The position numbers were made by a program, and so were the translations under genes. Below are positions 34,236 through 44,063 of a stretch of 64,000 bases of DNA, piece by piece. The DNA comes from Conchocele bisecta (lineage: Eukaryota > Mollusca > Bivalvia > Lucinida > Thyasiridae), in assembly GCA_029237695.1 (NCBI GenBank), contig CM055277.1:44550242-44614241 (forward strand). The letters are read 5' to 3'. The notes under the pieces are model-generated. The model was not told where the DNA came from and did no database searches. It saw only the letters and a list, made by a program, of their open reading frames with translations. Position 1 is the stretch's first letter, and the number at the start of each line of letters is the position of its first letter.

Positions 34236-35388
34236 AACAAGAGTTGTCAGAATACAACGAAGCTCGCCTGTTGGCAGCCTTCACTCAAACTTGGCAAACA
34301 TGAATATTATATAACTTGACCTTGGGTTAAGGGGTGTGCGGTGGACCTTGACATTGGGGTCAGTGGTGGAAGGTGGGTCGTGGATTTGCTATAGCATGAT
34401 ATAGCATATTAAGATGAATGCATGTATGAAATATCAATGTGCTCCCTGAAAACAGAAGTAAAACAAAATTTAACATAATGTTAAGTTTATGAACGCACTA
34501 AGTTGGTGATTTTCTACAGCATGATAGCTATTCACATGAGGAATGCATGTATGAATGTGCTGAGTTTTTGACCTTGACCTTGGAGAACACAATAGAGAAT
34601 CATCAGATGAATGCATGTATGAAATATCAAGGCGTTCCCTGTAAAGAAACAGAAGTTATAAAAAGACATTTACTCCAACGTTAAGGTTATGATGTTGATC
34701 TTGGGGAAAGGGGTGGGGGTGGGTCATGGCTTTGCTGTAGCACAATAGAGGATCATCAGATGAATGCATTTACCCCAACGTTAAGTTTATGAACATGCTA
34801 AGTTTGTGACCTTGACCTTGTGGTAAGGGTTGGGTGGTGGGTTGTGGATTTGCTACAGCATGATAGAGGGTCATCTGAGGAATGCATGTATGAAATATCA
34901 AGGCGTTCCATGAAAGAAAACAGATGTTATAAGACATTTACCCCAACGTTAAGTTTATGAATGTGCTAAGTTTGTGACCTTGACCCTGGAATAAGGGGTG
35001 GGCGGTGGGTCATGGATTTGCTATAGCACGATAGAGTATCATCAGATGAATGTATGTATGAAATATCAAGGCGTTCCATGAAAGGAAAATAGATGTTACA
35101 TTTACCCCAACGTTAAGTTTACGAATGTGCTAAGTTTGTGACCTTGACCTTGGGGAAAGGGGTGGGTGTCATGGATTTGCTATAGCACGATCGAGTCAGA
35201 ATGCATGTATGAAATATGAAGGCATTCCCTGTAAATAAATAAACAGGAGTTACACAACATTTACCCCAACGTCAAGTTTATGAATGTGCTAAGTTTGTGA
35301 CCTTGACCTTGGGGTAAGGGATTGGTGGTGGGTCATGGATTTGCTATAGCACGATAGAGTATCATCAGATGAATGCATGTATGTTGGG
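34236..35388. mobile_element. Pearl-like element C, copy 1
   Basis: Starts aacaagagttgtcagaatac with hairpin agctcgcctgttggcag. There are about six units of 168 bp ('atgaatgtgctaagtttgtg', 'gtgggtcatggatttgct', 'gaatgcatgtatgaaatatc'). It ends abruptly in a G tract. Confidence 0.78.
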
Positions 35389-35394
35389 GGGGGA

Positions 35395-35591
35395 GATCAA
35401 AATTAACTTTGCGCATCTACACAACACACAAGGTGTATGATCACGTGGTACTAACAACAACAACAAGTACTGAAACTTCCAGAATCCATCTGATTGAAAG
35501 TACGTATTATTTTATATTGTCCTTATTACGTAACGGATTTTGATGAAATATGGCGCATCAAACGCGTCTTGTTAAGCTGCATTTGGTGGTC
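35395..35591. mobile_element. Fragment of '(CAA)n - cggattttgatgaaat' element
   Basis: Matches the left arm of the large inverted-repeat element at 46680-47405 (acaacaacaac, attcaaagtacgtatt, gcgcatcaaacgcgtctt). Confidence 0.7.
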
Positions 35592-35595
35592 TCTG

Positions 35596-35770
35596 TAAAT
35601 TTCACTAGAACAATGTTTTCTTGTAAACAATTATTGATTTTACATTTATTGAACATAGGCTGCTGCAGCAGCCTATGTTCAATAAATGTAAATCCATCAA
35701 TTGGAATTTCCAGACAATCCTAAATTTGCATTTACGAACATTTTAGTTGTATTTTAGTGAAACGGCCCCC
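35596..35770. mobile_element. Foldback MITE, copy 4 (partial)
   Basis: Starts inside the left arm (taaatttcactagaacaatg). Its centre is gaacataggctgctgcagca...; the right end gtgaaacggcccccg is intact. Confidence 0.75.
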
Positions 35771-35817
35771 GTGGCAACAAGTGCATGTAAAAATATTATT
35801 TTGCAATTCTTGTCAGG

Positions 35818-35882
35818 TCGGTGCTCTCTATGAGTATGTCATATAGTTTGTTGAAAAACATAGTCATATAGAGCACCGATCA
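35818..35882. repeat. Inverted repeat
   Basis: tcggtgctctctatgagtat...catatagagcaccgat; loop of roughly 30 bases. Confidence 0.6.
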
Positions 35883-36235
35883 CGTGTTGCCTGGTACATA
35901 TACATGCACATCACTTCTATATAAGTAATTCCTGAAATAGACTGAAATATAATTGTACCCTCCCATCCTTCCAGAAGTCTCATCCGGGATTGAAACACAA
36001 GTGAAAGACTCGGAAACCACTCCTATTACTCCTATTACCCCACCCACCTAAATACAGTACGACAGCGGATGGGTGGGGTAATGTGCTTTTTTCAATGGAC
36101 ATTTTTTCCGATGGGCATCTTTCGTCAATGGGCATTTTTTATGTCAAAATTCTTTCCTCTGTGGGATGGAAATACTATGGAGCGCGCGCGAGAATATGCA
36201 GCTGCCCAGCTAGTTACCCAGCCTGAAATACATAC

Positions 36236-36322
36236 CGTTTAACTTCAAACTTGGGAAATTCTATGTTATTTTTTATGAACACGGTAAAGTCCTCGGTTTC
36301 ATTCAGCGCAGGTGGGTCTGGC
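36236..36322 (-). CDS. P2RX: P2X receptor exon 6 (ATP-contact strand)
   Basis: 87 nt: one base, 28 codons, two bases. It reads PDPPALNETEDFTVFIKNNI then EFPKFEVK, matching the P2X segment 'AExFTlxIKNxIxFPKFxxxkRN'. The Thr and Lys of FTVFIK correspond to residues contacting ATP in solved P2X structures (established knowledge), and NET is a sequon. The acceptor is tgtatcactttcag and the donor AAACG|gtatgt (phase 2), leaving a split Arg codon that both versions of exon 7 complete. A 94-base palindrome begins only 19 bases upstream of the acceptor (36342-36435), so the branch site probably lies in or against its stem. Confidence 0.95.
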
Positions 36323-36341
36323 CTGAAAGTGATACATACAG

Positions 36342-36435
36342 TGGGGTCAGCGTGTAAGTGCACACATGAACGAACACGACAGGTTGGTTCCAACCTGTCG
36401 TGTTCGTTCGTGTGTGCACTTACACGCTGACCCCA
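36342..36435. repeat. 94 bp near-perfect palindrome beside P2X exon 6
   Basis: Arms of about 46 bases (tggggtcagcgtgtaagtgc...) with a two-base centre at ggtt/ccaacc. It starts 19 bases upstream of the exon 6 acceptor in the sense of transcription. Confidence 0.9.
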
Positions 36436-36604
36436 ATGTATACGTTATTGTTCACATATTGGGTTTTTAAGGAATTAAACACGAGGGAGCACTAGAACAA
36501 TAACATACATATAGTTACGCCAAGTCTATAATACAATTTCCCATCCGAGTATTGATTTTCCATTTCCTGTCAAATTAAATTTGGTAATATTCAACTTATT
36601 GGGG

Positions 36605-37002
36605 TTAAAGGCACATGCCCACCCAGTAGGCACAAACTGTTCTTTATATCAGAGACATTTTCTGGCAAAATAAACATTAATTCATCATTACCCCACGTAT
36701 TGATTGGCATTATTATACATTTTATATCAGACGTAACTTTCCACACTGATATCAGGGGTAATAACCGTGTTTCCTTAAACTGTTAACGGACATTACTATT
36801 AATACTCTGTATTTATTTTTTGATGTGCAATTATCATACTTTGTAATCTGTCAAAAATATTATTTTTGCAGGCGACGCATTTAATTAGTAGAAATAATTA
36901 AAAATACCATGCCCCATTTTCATATGAAAATGATACCACCGCACGTCAGTAATATAAATATTACTAAATTATTATATCTGCATAGCGGGCATGTACCTTT
37001 AA
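36605..37002. mobile_element. TTAA-flanked MITE 'AGGTACATGCCCAC' family, copy 1
   Basis: TTAA-aggcacatgcccaccca left, gggcatgtacct-TTAA right. The body has aaaataaacattaattca and tttttgatgtgcaattatca. Other copies: 52085, 56214, and both arms of the palindrome at 60029-61532. Confidence 0.85.
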
Positions 37003-37244
37003 ATCTTGAAATATGTGAAATAAGTAGCACGATACTGGCTTGTGATTGGCTTAGAAAGTAGGGCGAACTATAAAGAAGATTATAAAGTGGCTCAACATGA
37101 CAATAGGGTATGGAAGGTGTTCGAGCCAATAGGGACCTCACTGTCGTTTGCCACCAGTGTAGACCAGATCAGGGTCTACACGGTTTGTTATTTGAGATGG
37201 TGAACTATTCATGCAAGTGTCCCAGAGACTATTTAATTCTCAAA

Positions 37245-37467
37245 TTAACCCTTAGACCGCTACTCACAACAATTGTCGTCTGCTGTTGCTTTTATATCTT
37301 GCCTTATTTCTCAATAAAAACATGCTTTGACAGCACTTCTGAAGTGCTGTCAATGCATGTTGTAAATTATTATAAAGTGCTGCCAAAGCATGTTTTTGAT
37401 GATAAGAATGGAAAATAGAAAATGAACAGCAGACGACAAAAAAATAAGATAGCGGTCTAAGGGTTAA
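37245..37467. mobile_element. TTAA-flanked MITE 'CCCTTAGACCGC' family, complete copy
   Basis: TTAA-cccttagaccgct left, agcggtctaaggg-TTAA right. Internal repeats of tgctttgacagcacttctga and its complement. Confidence 0.88.
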
Positions 37468-37697
37468 ACTTCTGCTCTGATAACAAAGTATAAGTATTCA
37501 CGGGTCGAATGTGCTACATGAGTATACATACATGTATATCAATGTCCTGTATGCAGGGGAGGGGGGGGGGGGGGGGCATATGGCGATAGCTTCGTTTCTT
37601 GTGAATTCAGTAAACTCGGTTAATAAATGGCATACTCAATCATCACTCATGTCAGGTACTCTATTGATCAGGTCTCACGAGTACGCTATCAGATCAG

Positions 37698-39499
37698 AGG
37701 ACCGTTGCACTAAACTTCGTACGACTAAAATGTTCGTGCAAATTTAGGATCGTCTGAAAATTCCAATTGACGGATTTACATTTATTTAACATAGGCTGCA
37801 TATGCTATGCTCAATAACTGTAAATCCAATAATTGTTTACAAGAAAACATTGTTAATGTGAATGATACAGACTATCATAAGTGAAAATCTATGATCGTCT
37901 GGAAATTTCAGTTGATGGATTTACATTTATTGAGCATAGGCTGCATATGCAGCCTATGCTCAATACAGTCGAACCTGTGTTAAAGACCACCTGTCAGTAG
38001 CGACCACCTGTCCACAACGGCCAGTTAAAAACCCCCCGTCCAATTTGTTCTTTAAAATACCTTGGAATAACGACCACCTCCGAACAACGACCAGCGACCA
38101 GCGATTTTCGTTCCCACGCAGCATTTTTAAATGCAAACAGCGACCATTAGCGACCATTAGCGACCAAGTCATGTTTTGTCGGCAAAAAAAAAAAACATCG
38201 CAATCGCCGATTTTCCTTTCATCACAAAACTCGGCGACATTTTTCAATGAAAAATATTGCATAACTTCATTAACGGTAATTCCCGATATGTATTCCGTGT
38301 CGTGTATTCCAATAGGCATAATGCAATTCTGCTCAAGTCATAAAACTCGATCATTAGCTGGTAAACTGTGTTTACACGATGCTGATTTGTCTACAGTGAC
38401 AAACTAAGACTTCAAACACACGGCGCGTGTCGAGTGTAAATTTCACACATCGGGGCACAAGGCCATATCAAAGATCAATACACGCGGTTGCTGACATCAG
38501 TCACGTAGTCCACACTAGACTGGTACCCTGTCTGATGCTCAGCATATATAGCGTTATTCCTAGCGACCGGGTACCAGTCTAAAGTGACACGACAAACGTG
38601 TTTATATGAATTGGGTCTCGATCTCCGACAAATCCCGGCTTATTGCATTAGCGACCAGACCAGGCAGTGGATTCGCGTAGTCTGCCCGTGGTTTACATGG
38701 TTTACAGTGCTTGCGAATCTCTAATTAAAAACATCAGTAATTACGTCAGCGGACATTGCCAATTCGTCATAGGCTGCTTAAATATTCGGGCTTGACCAGG
38801 ATAGTATACAGTAAATTGGACAGAAAGCAAATAAGCCTGGTGTTCTCCTGATTTGGACACCTAGCTCGTGTGGGTTACTGGACCCATTCAATGAAATATT
38901 TTTTGTTACAAAAAAACTCGCGGTTTTCACAGGCCGCGCCACATAGGCTATCGTTTTAATACAGACTATATGACCGTTATTAATTTCAACTGGTGGTGTG
39001 AAATACTAATGGTCATGCTAAATTAAACCACTTGCATGTAATTACGACAAGCTATTAAATGGTGCACCAAAGCGGGCCGCGAGATATACTTATCGTGAAG
39101 ATAATTACTCCCCTTTGTATATAATTTCCAAACCAAAGCGAGGCTGGGTTCAGAACACTAACAACAAGATGACCAAACAAAATAAATTGACTATTTTAGC
39201 AATTTTCGTGCAATTTTTAATTGATGAAAAGCATGCATATATATTACAATAGAATGCTAAAGACATGGCCGACTTTGTTGTGAAACTGGGTAAATGTTCG
39301 ACCCTTGGAACAACGACCACCTGTCAACAACGACCAATTTGGCCACTTCCCTTTGCCGGTCGTTGTTCACAGGTTTGACTGTACATGTAAATCCATCAAT
39401 TATTTGCAAGAAGACATTGTTAATGTGAAATTTACAGACTATCATAATTTTGCTCTTACGAACATGTTATTGTACAAAGTTTAGTGAAACGGCCCCCAG
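37698..39499. mobile_element. Foldback MITE, copy 5, carrying a nested transposon
   Basis: Left end ggaccgttgcactaaacttc, right end tttagtgaaacggccccc. The central palindrome occurs twice at the left; the second is split by the Tigger-like element at 37966. Confidence 0.82.
37966..39381. mobile_element. Tigger/pogo-like non-autonomous element, TA target duplication
   Basis: 1416 bp. Left cagtcgaacctgtgttaaag, right reverse complement cagtcaaacctgtgaacaac. TA on both sides (37964-37965 and 39382-39383); removing it restores caatacatgtaaatcca, as in sister foldback copies. Many subterminal 'gcgaccac/aacgacca' repeats. No recognisable transposase; the 120-codon frames on both strands near 38000-38400 are not assigned. 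Confidence 0.85.
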
Positions 39500-39572
39500 G
39501 ACATAGAATGACCTGTAATGTAACCAGCCCCATTTCCCCTGTATTAGCTATAGAGCTAGTTACGGGCATTAA

Positions 39573-39629
39573 CTCTGCAAAACTCCCGTCCCGTCCGTAG
39601 CATACGGACGGTACGAGAGTTTTGCGGAG
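39573..39629. repeat. Hairpin downstream of P2X exon 5
   Basis: ctctgcaaaactcccgtccc / ggtacgagagttttgcggag, with tccgta-g-catacgga at the centre. It lies about 45 bases past the exon 5 donor. Confidence 0.8.
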
Positions 39630-39672
39630 CTACTGACCGCAAGTAGCATATAGTATTTGGTGGGGGACGTAC

Positions 39673-39778
39673 GGTTGTTTGGTTCCATCCTCCGTGGGGC
39701 ACCAAGCCTCCACCTGACACGACTTACTGGGCGGGGGATAACTATCGGACGCATTAACACACACACCTGTCATATACC
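39673..39778 (-). CDS. P2RX: P2X receptor exon 5 (head domain)
   Basis: 106 nt: two bases completing Gly, 34 codons, then two bases of a Pro codon. The translation is GYMTGVCVNASDSYPPPSKS followed by CQVEAWCPTEDGTKQ. This matches the P2X 'TGRCVxx...xxCExxAWCPVEDxxxxP' block and contributes cysteines four to six. The NAS triplet is a glycosylation sequon. The acceptor is gttgttttcag, a strong pyrimidine tract, and the donor is CAACC|gtacgt (phase 2). The loop between the fourth and fifth cysteines carries a PPP run. Two related hairpins flank the exon, at 39573-39629 in the downstream intron and 40003-40077 in the upstream one. Confidence 0.95.
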
Positions 39779-39828
39779 CTGAAAACAACGTGAGTATGTG
39801 TATTTTAGCTGCTATAAACATGGGCGAA

Positions 39829-40121
39829 TCTGGAGGGGGCGGGGGTTCCGGGGTTGCAACCTCATAACCCCCGCCCCCCCCTCCCCCCGTTCAGCCACGG
39901 AGTTTACATAGATCACAGTTTACCACAAGTTGGAGTCTGAATTTAAATACCGTAAAACACAGGAAAGTGCATTTCGAAGAGCTCGAAAATAGGGGAACCC
40001 CCTAGTTGCGAACGGTAACTCTTGCAATTACTCCCGTACCGTCCGGGAGTAGATTGCAAGAGTTATCTTCGCAACTAAACACCCCCACTACGCCGTTCCC
40101 CAAATGCTGGATCCGCCCCTG
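39829..40121. mobile_element. MITE-like element with inner hairpin, upstream of P2X exon 5
   Basis: Outer ends cgaatctggagggggcggg and ggatccgcccctg are roughly inverted. The inner palindrome 40003-40077 (tagttgcgaacggtaactct...agagttatcttcgcaacta) is related in sequence to the hairpin at 39573. Confidence 0.6.
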
Positions 40122-40221
40122 ATAAAGGTTATCATATATAAAACAATATATATAGAAACGATATAGAAAACAAACTAAGAGTTAGTACCATCTACTGCAA
40201 TGCATGTCCACTTTGCAATTA

Positions 40222-40628
40222 GGCCATACAAAGTATTTTGGTTCTCAGACACGGGGTTTGCGGAATGTGATCCGAGAGGGCCGATTGTTAAACAAAGAAA
40301 TTGAGATGTTTGTCTCTGATATGTCTTTCAATGTCGGATGTGTTCTATATAGCCTAGGGCGGATTGTTAAACAAAAAAATTGAGATGTTTGTCTCTGATA
40401 TGTCTTTCAATGTCGGATGTGTTCTATATAGCCTCTTTAGACGCGAAAAATCACCAGATTTTCGTCAGACATCATTGGATTTAAACATATTTTGCATGGT
40501 AGTATTTGTAATTGATCATGTGGCAAATTTACAGTATTTACGATTTTATTTCTCTCTGACGATAAAATGCCGCGCAGGGATTTTGCTGACGCGGCGATAT
40601 CTGAGAACCAAACCTATTTTGTATGACC
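40222..40628. mobile_element. MITE 'GGCCATACAA...GGTTCTCAGA', copy with internal duplication
   Basis: Inverted ends ggccatacaaagtattttgg and ccaaacctattttgtatgac. An internal tandem duplication of about 80 bp (40272-40435, unit 'gattgttaaacaaa...ctatatagcct') differs by only one or two bases. Confidence 0.82.
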
Positions 40629-41133
40629 GTATATACGGTAGAAGAAAATGCATTAAAGCTAACGGATATTATTCATTACCTTGCATCTATTTTCTATTTA
40701 ATTACATATGTTGCTATAAATCTGCTGGAAAAGGAATGTGAAACTGGATACCAGGGCAACAGCTAAGTATACACACAATTGTTTTGAAATATCTATAACT
40801 CTAAGTTATTTGACCTTTAGCATTATGTTAACATTAGGTTATTCAATACACCACATATGAAGCCTTAAAATTTTCCATAATTAGTTGTATGGCATGTCAT
40901 CAACCCTTTTTGTGTGGGAGGGGAGGAGACTTTTACACATGTTTGAATATGTTAATACAAGATAAAGACTCGAACGGAACAAGCAGTGTTAGTTTCCTTT
41001 TTATACAGACTACACTTAAGTAGACATGCGAGTTGTTCTTTTAAAAAATATCAAATGCGAAACCGGATTACGAGGAAATGATAACAAAAATAGTAGTTTA
41101 ATATAATGTTACTTGACCGCACGCTATAATTAC
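40629..41133. other. Intron after P2X exon 4; no feature
   Basis: Unique sequence; a G-rich run at 40916-40929 is the only oddity. Confidence 0.4.
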
Positions 41134-41209
41134 CATCTCCCGCCAACAATGGCTGGTTCGCAACACAGTCTTTATCGTCCGTGCAGTTCGCCCCAGGTAC
41201 ACCCAAATC
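41134..41209 (-). CDS. P2RX: P2X receptor exon 4 (first cysteine pair of head domain)
   Basis: 76 nt: 25 codons plus one base. The translation DLGVPGANCTDDKDCVANQP then LLAGD holds the second and third conserved cysteines, spaced as in other P2X head domains (CxxDxxC), and an NCT sequon. The acceptor is gatattattacag and the donor GATG|gtaatt (phase 1), the split glycine codon being completed by exon 5. A 290 bp inverted-repeat element (41242-41531) lies about 30 bases upstream of the exon, so acceptor and branch point must fit in a very short unique stretch. Reading through the donor stays open for a while, but the tail (NYSVRSSN...) has no family match, which supports the donor chosen. Confidence 0.93.
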
Positions 41210-41241
41210 CTGTAATAATATCAATATAATCAACACTAGAT

Positions 41242-41531
41242 GCTACGGAACCCCGCAGGGGACATGGATTTTTTTTATGAATTAGTTCCCACGAAATAAC
41301 AATTTGTTCCCTCAATGTAACAATTCGTTCCCACAAATTAACAATTCGCTCCCTCGTTAACAATTCCTTCCCACAAAATGACAATTCGTTCCCACGATAT
41401 AGCAATTCGTTCCCACAAATTAACAATTCGTTTCCGTGGGAATGAATTGTTAATTCGTGGGAACGAATTGTTATTTTGTGGGAACGAATTAATAAACAAA
41501 AAAAATTCTACGTTCCCTGCGGCGCTCCGTA
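41242..41531. mobile_element. Inverted-repeat element built of 'aacaattcgttcccacgaatt' units
   Basis: Ends gctacggaaccccgcagggg and ccctgcggcgctccgta are complementary. The body is about ten 20-22 bp units (aacaattcgttcccac), inverted in the last part. It is close to exon 4. A second copy is at 50131-50685. Confidence 0.8.
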
Positions 41532-41533
41532 AG

Positions 41534-41916
41534 ATCCTGGATACGGTTAGGAAACACTAATCCAGATACGGTTAGGAAACACTAATAGTTTCACTATTTA
41601 ATGTATCCGGATACGGTTATGAAACACTAATAGTTTTACTATATAATGTATCCGGATACGGTTAAGAAACACTAATAGTTTCACTATTTAATGTATCCGG
41701 ATACGGTTAAGAAACACTAATAGTTTCACTATTTAATGTATCCGGATACGGTTACGAAACACTAATAGTTTTCTATATAATGTATCCGGATACGGTTAGA
41801 CTATTTAATGTATCCGGATACGGTTAGGAAACACTAATAGTTTTACTATAATTATAATGTATCCGGATACAGTTAGGAAACACTAATAGTTTTACTATAT
41901 AAAGTATCCGGATACA
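41534..41916. repeat. Tandem repeat 'tgtatccggatacggttaggaaacactaatag'
   Basis: About eight units of 45-50 bp. The palindrome tatccggata and cactaatagtttcactattt are kept in most units. Confidence 0.88.
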
Positions 41917-42414
41917 ACATAGATACACCATTCTCTGCTGTGTACTTTCATTTTCTATATGAATGTTGCAAAACCTACTTTCACATAAACTGCCACCGGT
42001 CTGCACTGGAACTAAACCAAACAAGGGCCCCGTTGTCACTACATGTAAGCTAATCCCCTCGCTGGCAGCCTTGATACTAACATGAGCAGAAGTCCTCAGT
42101 GATCTTGACCTTCGGTGTTCAGACACGGGAATATGCAAAATAATGGTCAACAACAGTACCTAGCTGTAACATGGTAACACACAGAAAACAGAAGGTATTC
42201 ATAACCACTGTTATGAAGCTCAAAATGTCAAGGTCATATTAAGGGCAGCATGGATGTGTGGAATTTGTCCACACATATGGTGTATTGACATAACGAGGTA
42301 ACTCATCGTCAATTCTTCGCTTGGATTTCGATACATTCCAAGCTGCACTGACAGAGCATGTGAACAGTTGCGTCGGAAATATTGTGGAATACTACTAGTC
42401 GTTAAATATTAACA
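41917..42414. other. No gene; faint HINE J debris
   Basis: aaaatgtcaaggtcatatta...gcagcatggatgtgt (42220-42262) resembles array J; the rest is unique. Confidence 0.4.
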
Positions 42415-42602
42415 CCTAACCCGTCTGCTGTTAATTCATATTTTGTTTTTTCTCTCAGAAAAACATGGCTTAGCAGCATTTTAGAATCATTTCCATTGGA
42501 AATGATTCTAAAGTGCTGCCAAACCAAGTTTTTGATGACAAAAATGGAAAATAAAAAAGATTCAGCAGACGACACAAATTAATTCAGCATTGTAAGGGTT
42601 AA
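42415..42602. mobile_element. TTAA MITE 'CCCTTAGACCGC' family, diverged
   Basis: Left ctaacccgtctgctgttaat, right cattgtaaggg-TTAA. Centre tttccattggaaatg. Confidence 0.65.
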
Positions 42603-42669
42603 GTGTCGGTGGGGGGGGGGGGGGTTTCCTCGACATTAGGGGTGGTGGAATTTGTTGGTTTTGCTTAGT

Positions 42670-42917
42670 TTAACCCTTAGACCGCTACTCACAACAATTG
42701 TCGTCTGCTGTTGCTTTTATATCTTGCCTTATTTCTCAATAAAAACATGGTTTGATAGCACTTCAGAATCATTTCCAATGGAAATGATTCTGAAGTGCTG
42801 TCAAAGCAAGTTGTAAATTATTCTAAAGTGCTGTCAAAGCATGTTTTGATGATAAAAATGGAAAATAGAAAATAAAAAGCAGACGACAACAAAAATAAGA
42901 TAGTGGTCTAAGGGTAA
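42670..42917. mobile_element. TTAA MITE 'CCCTTAGACCGC' family, near-complete
   Basis: Left TTAA-cccttagaccgctac, right gtggtctaaggg-taaa. The centre catttccaatggaaatgatt forms a fold-back. Confidence 0.85.
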
Positions 42918-42963
42918 ATGTTCAATACGATACTCAGGCACCCATTCATTCCACAATAACATA

Positions 42964-44061
42964 CAGTCGATTCGCGTTATGTCGACATTGCTTATATCGA
43001 TATACCTGCTTATGTCGATGTACGCTCGTGGTCCCGGCCGAACTGCTATATAAACTCATACATTTCATACCTGATATATCGATATCGGAAATGTCGATAT
43101 TTCGTTTATATCGATGTGGAAAACAAGTCCCGATGGTATAATTCCTACACATTTGTATACTGTTATGTTGATATGCAATTTGAACAGCGGGCGTGGTAAA
43201 GTCTGGTCAAACTTGATTGGCAAAGGTAATTTTTTCACACATTCAAAGTGATCAAAACATGCCGCCGGTAACCGTGTTACAATCGCGGAATACTGTCAAA
43301 GCCGACCACGTAAGCCGTGATCAACCAATTAACGACAGTGTGACGTGATTATATTGCTTGTATAGTCTGTGTGTATACATGTACGTCTGTAAATGTGTTA
43401 CTGTAATAAATGCCTGTCTATTTTCATACCTGTGTTGTTTTTCATTTACGTCCCCGCCATAAATAGCCAACATGCAGTACATGGGTCCGAATTTGTACTG
43501 GAACGACTTTATTGAAAAGTCCGAATCGGTACGTGGGCGTCTTGTATTTTTTTACAAGACACAAATGTACCGATTCGAACATTCCACTATTCGCGCCCCT
43601 GTGACACGCCCCTGTGATATGCAGTACAATAACCCGTCAATGTCACGTGACTCACGACTGGTGGTGGTTGCTTGGTCACAAGCAATATGATGCTATTTAT
43701 AGAATATCTCCAATCGATCACATCACGTGATCGGAAAAACAATGTTGCAAATTGTTGCGACCAATAAAACATGGAAATAATAACATGTCAACACTAAACA
43801 CATGCAGTGCGTGTAAAAGTATTTTATTGTGTATTAATTAGAAGAATAAACAATAATAATATTGATACGTTGATAATCTATATTTTACGACAACCGTATG
43901 CGGCACGAAACACAGGAAATTGACACATTCTTATCAGATTATACACGAGTGTTAAATGCCGAATGTTTGGGGTGAATATTGATATTTTTTTATGTCGAAC
44001 TACGTTTATGTCGATGTCATTCTCTGTCTCCCATCGATATCGACATAACGCGAGTCGACTG
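42964..44061. mobile_element. Tigger/pogo-like non-autonomous element 2, TA target duplication
   Basis: 1098 bp. Left cagtcgattcgcgttatgtc, right reverse complement cagtcgactcgcgttatgtc; TA flanks both (42962-42963 and 44062-44063). Subterminal repeats of 'tatcgatgt/atgtcgatat'. A 72-codon frame at 43472 is not recognised and no transposase is seen. Confidence 0.85.
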
Positions 44062-44063
44062 TA

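Noticed and set aside
37960..38407. 120 codon frames on both strands inside the Tigger-like element as a transposase
   Set aside because: Low-complexity 'gcgaccac' repeats dominate, and no DDE or helix-turn-helix pattern could be read.
41534..41916. CRISPR-like array of evenly spaced repeats
   Set aside because: Spacers are not unique and the whole unit repeats; animal genome context. Ordinary tandem repeat.
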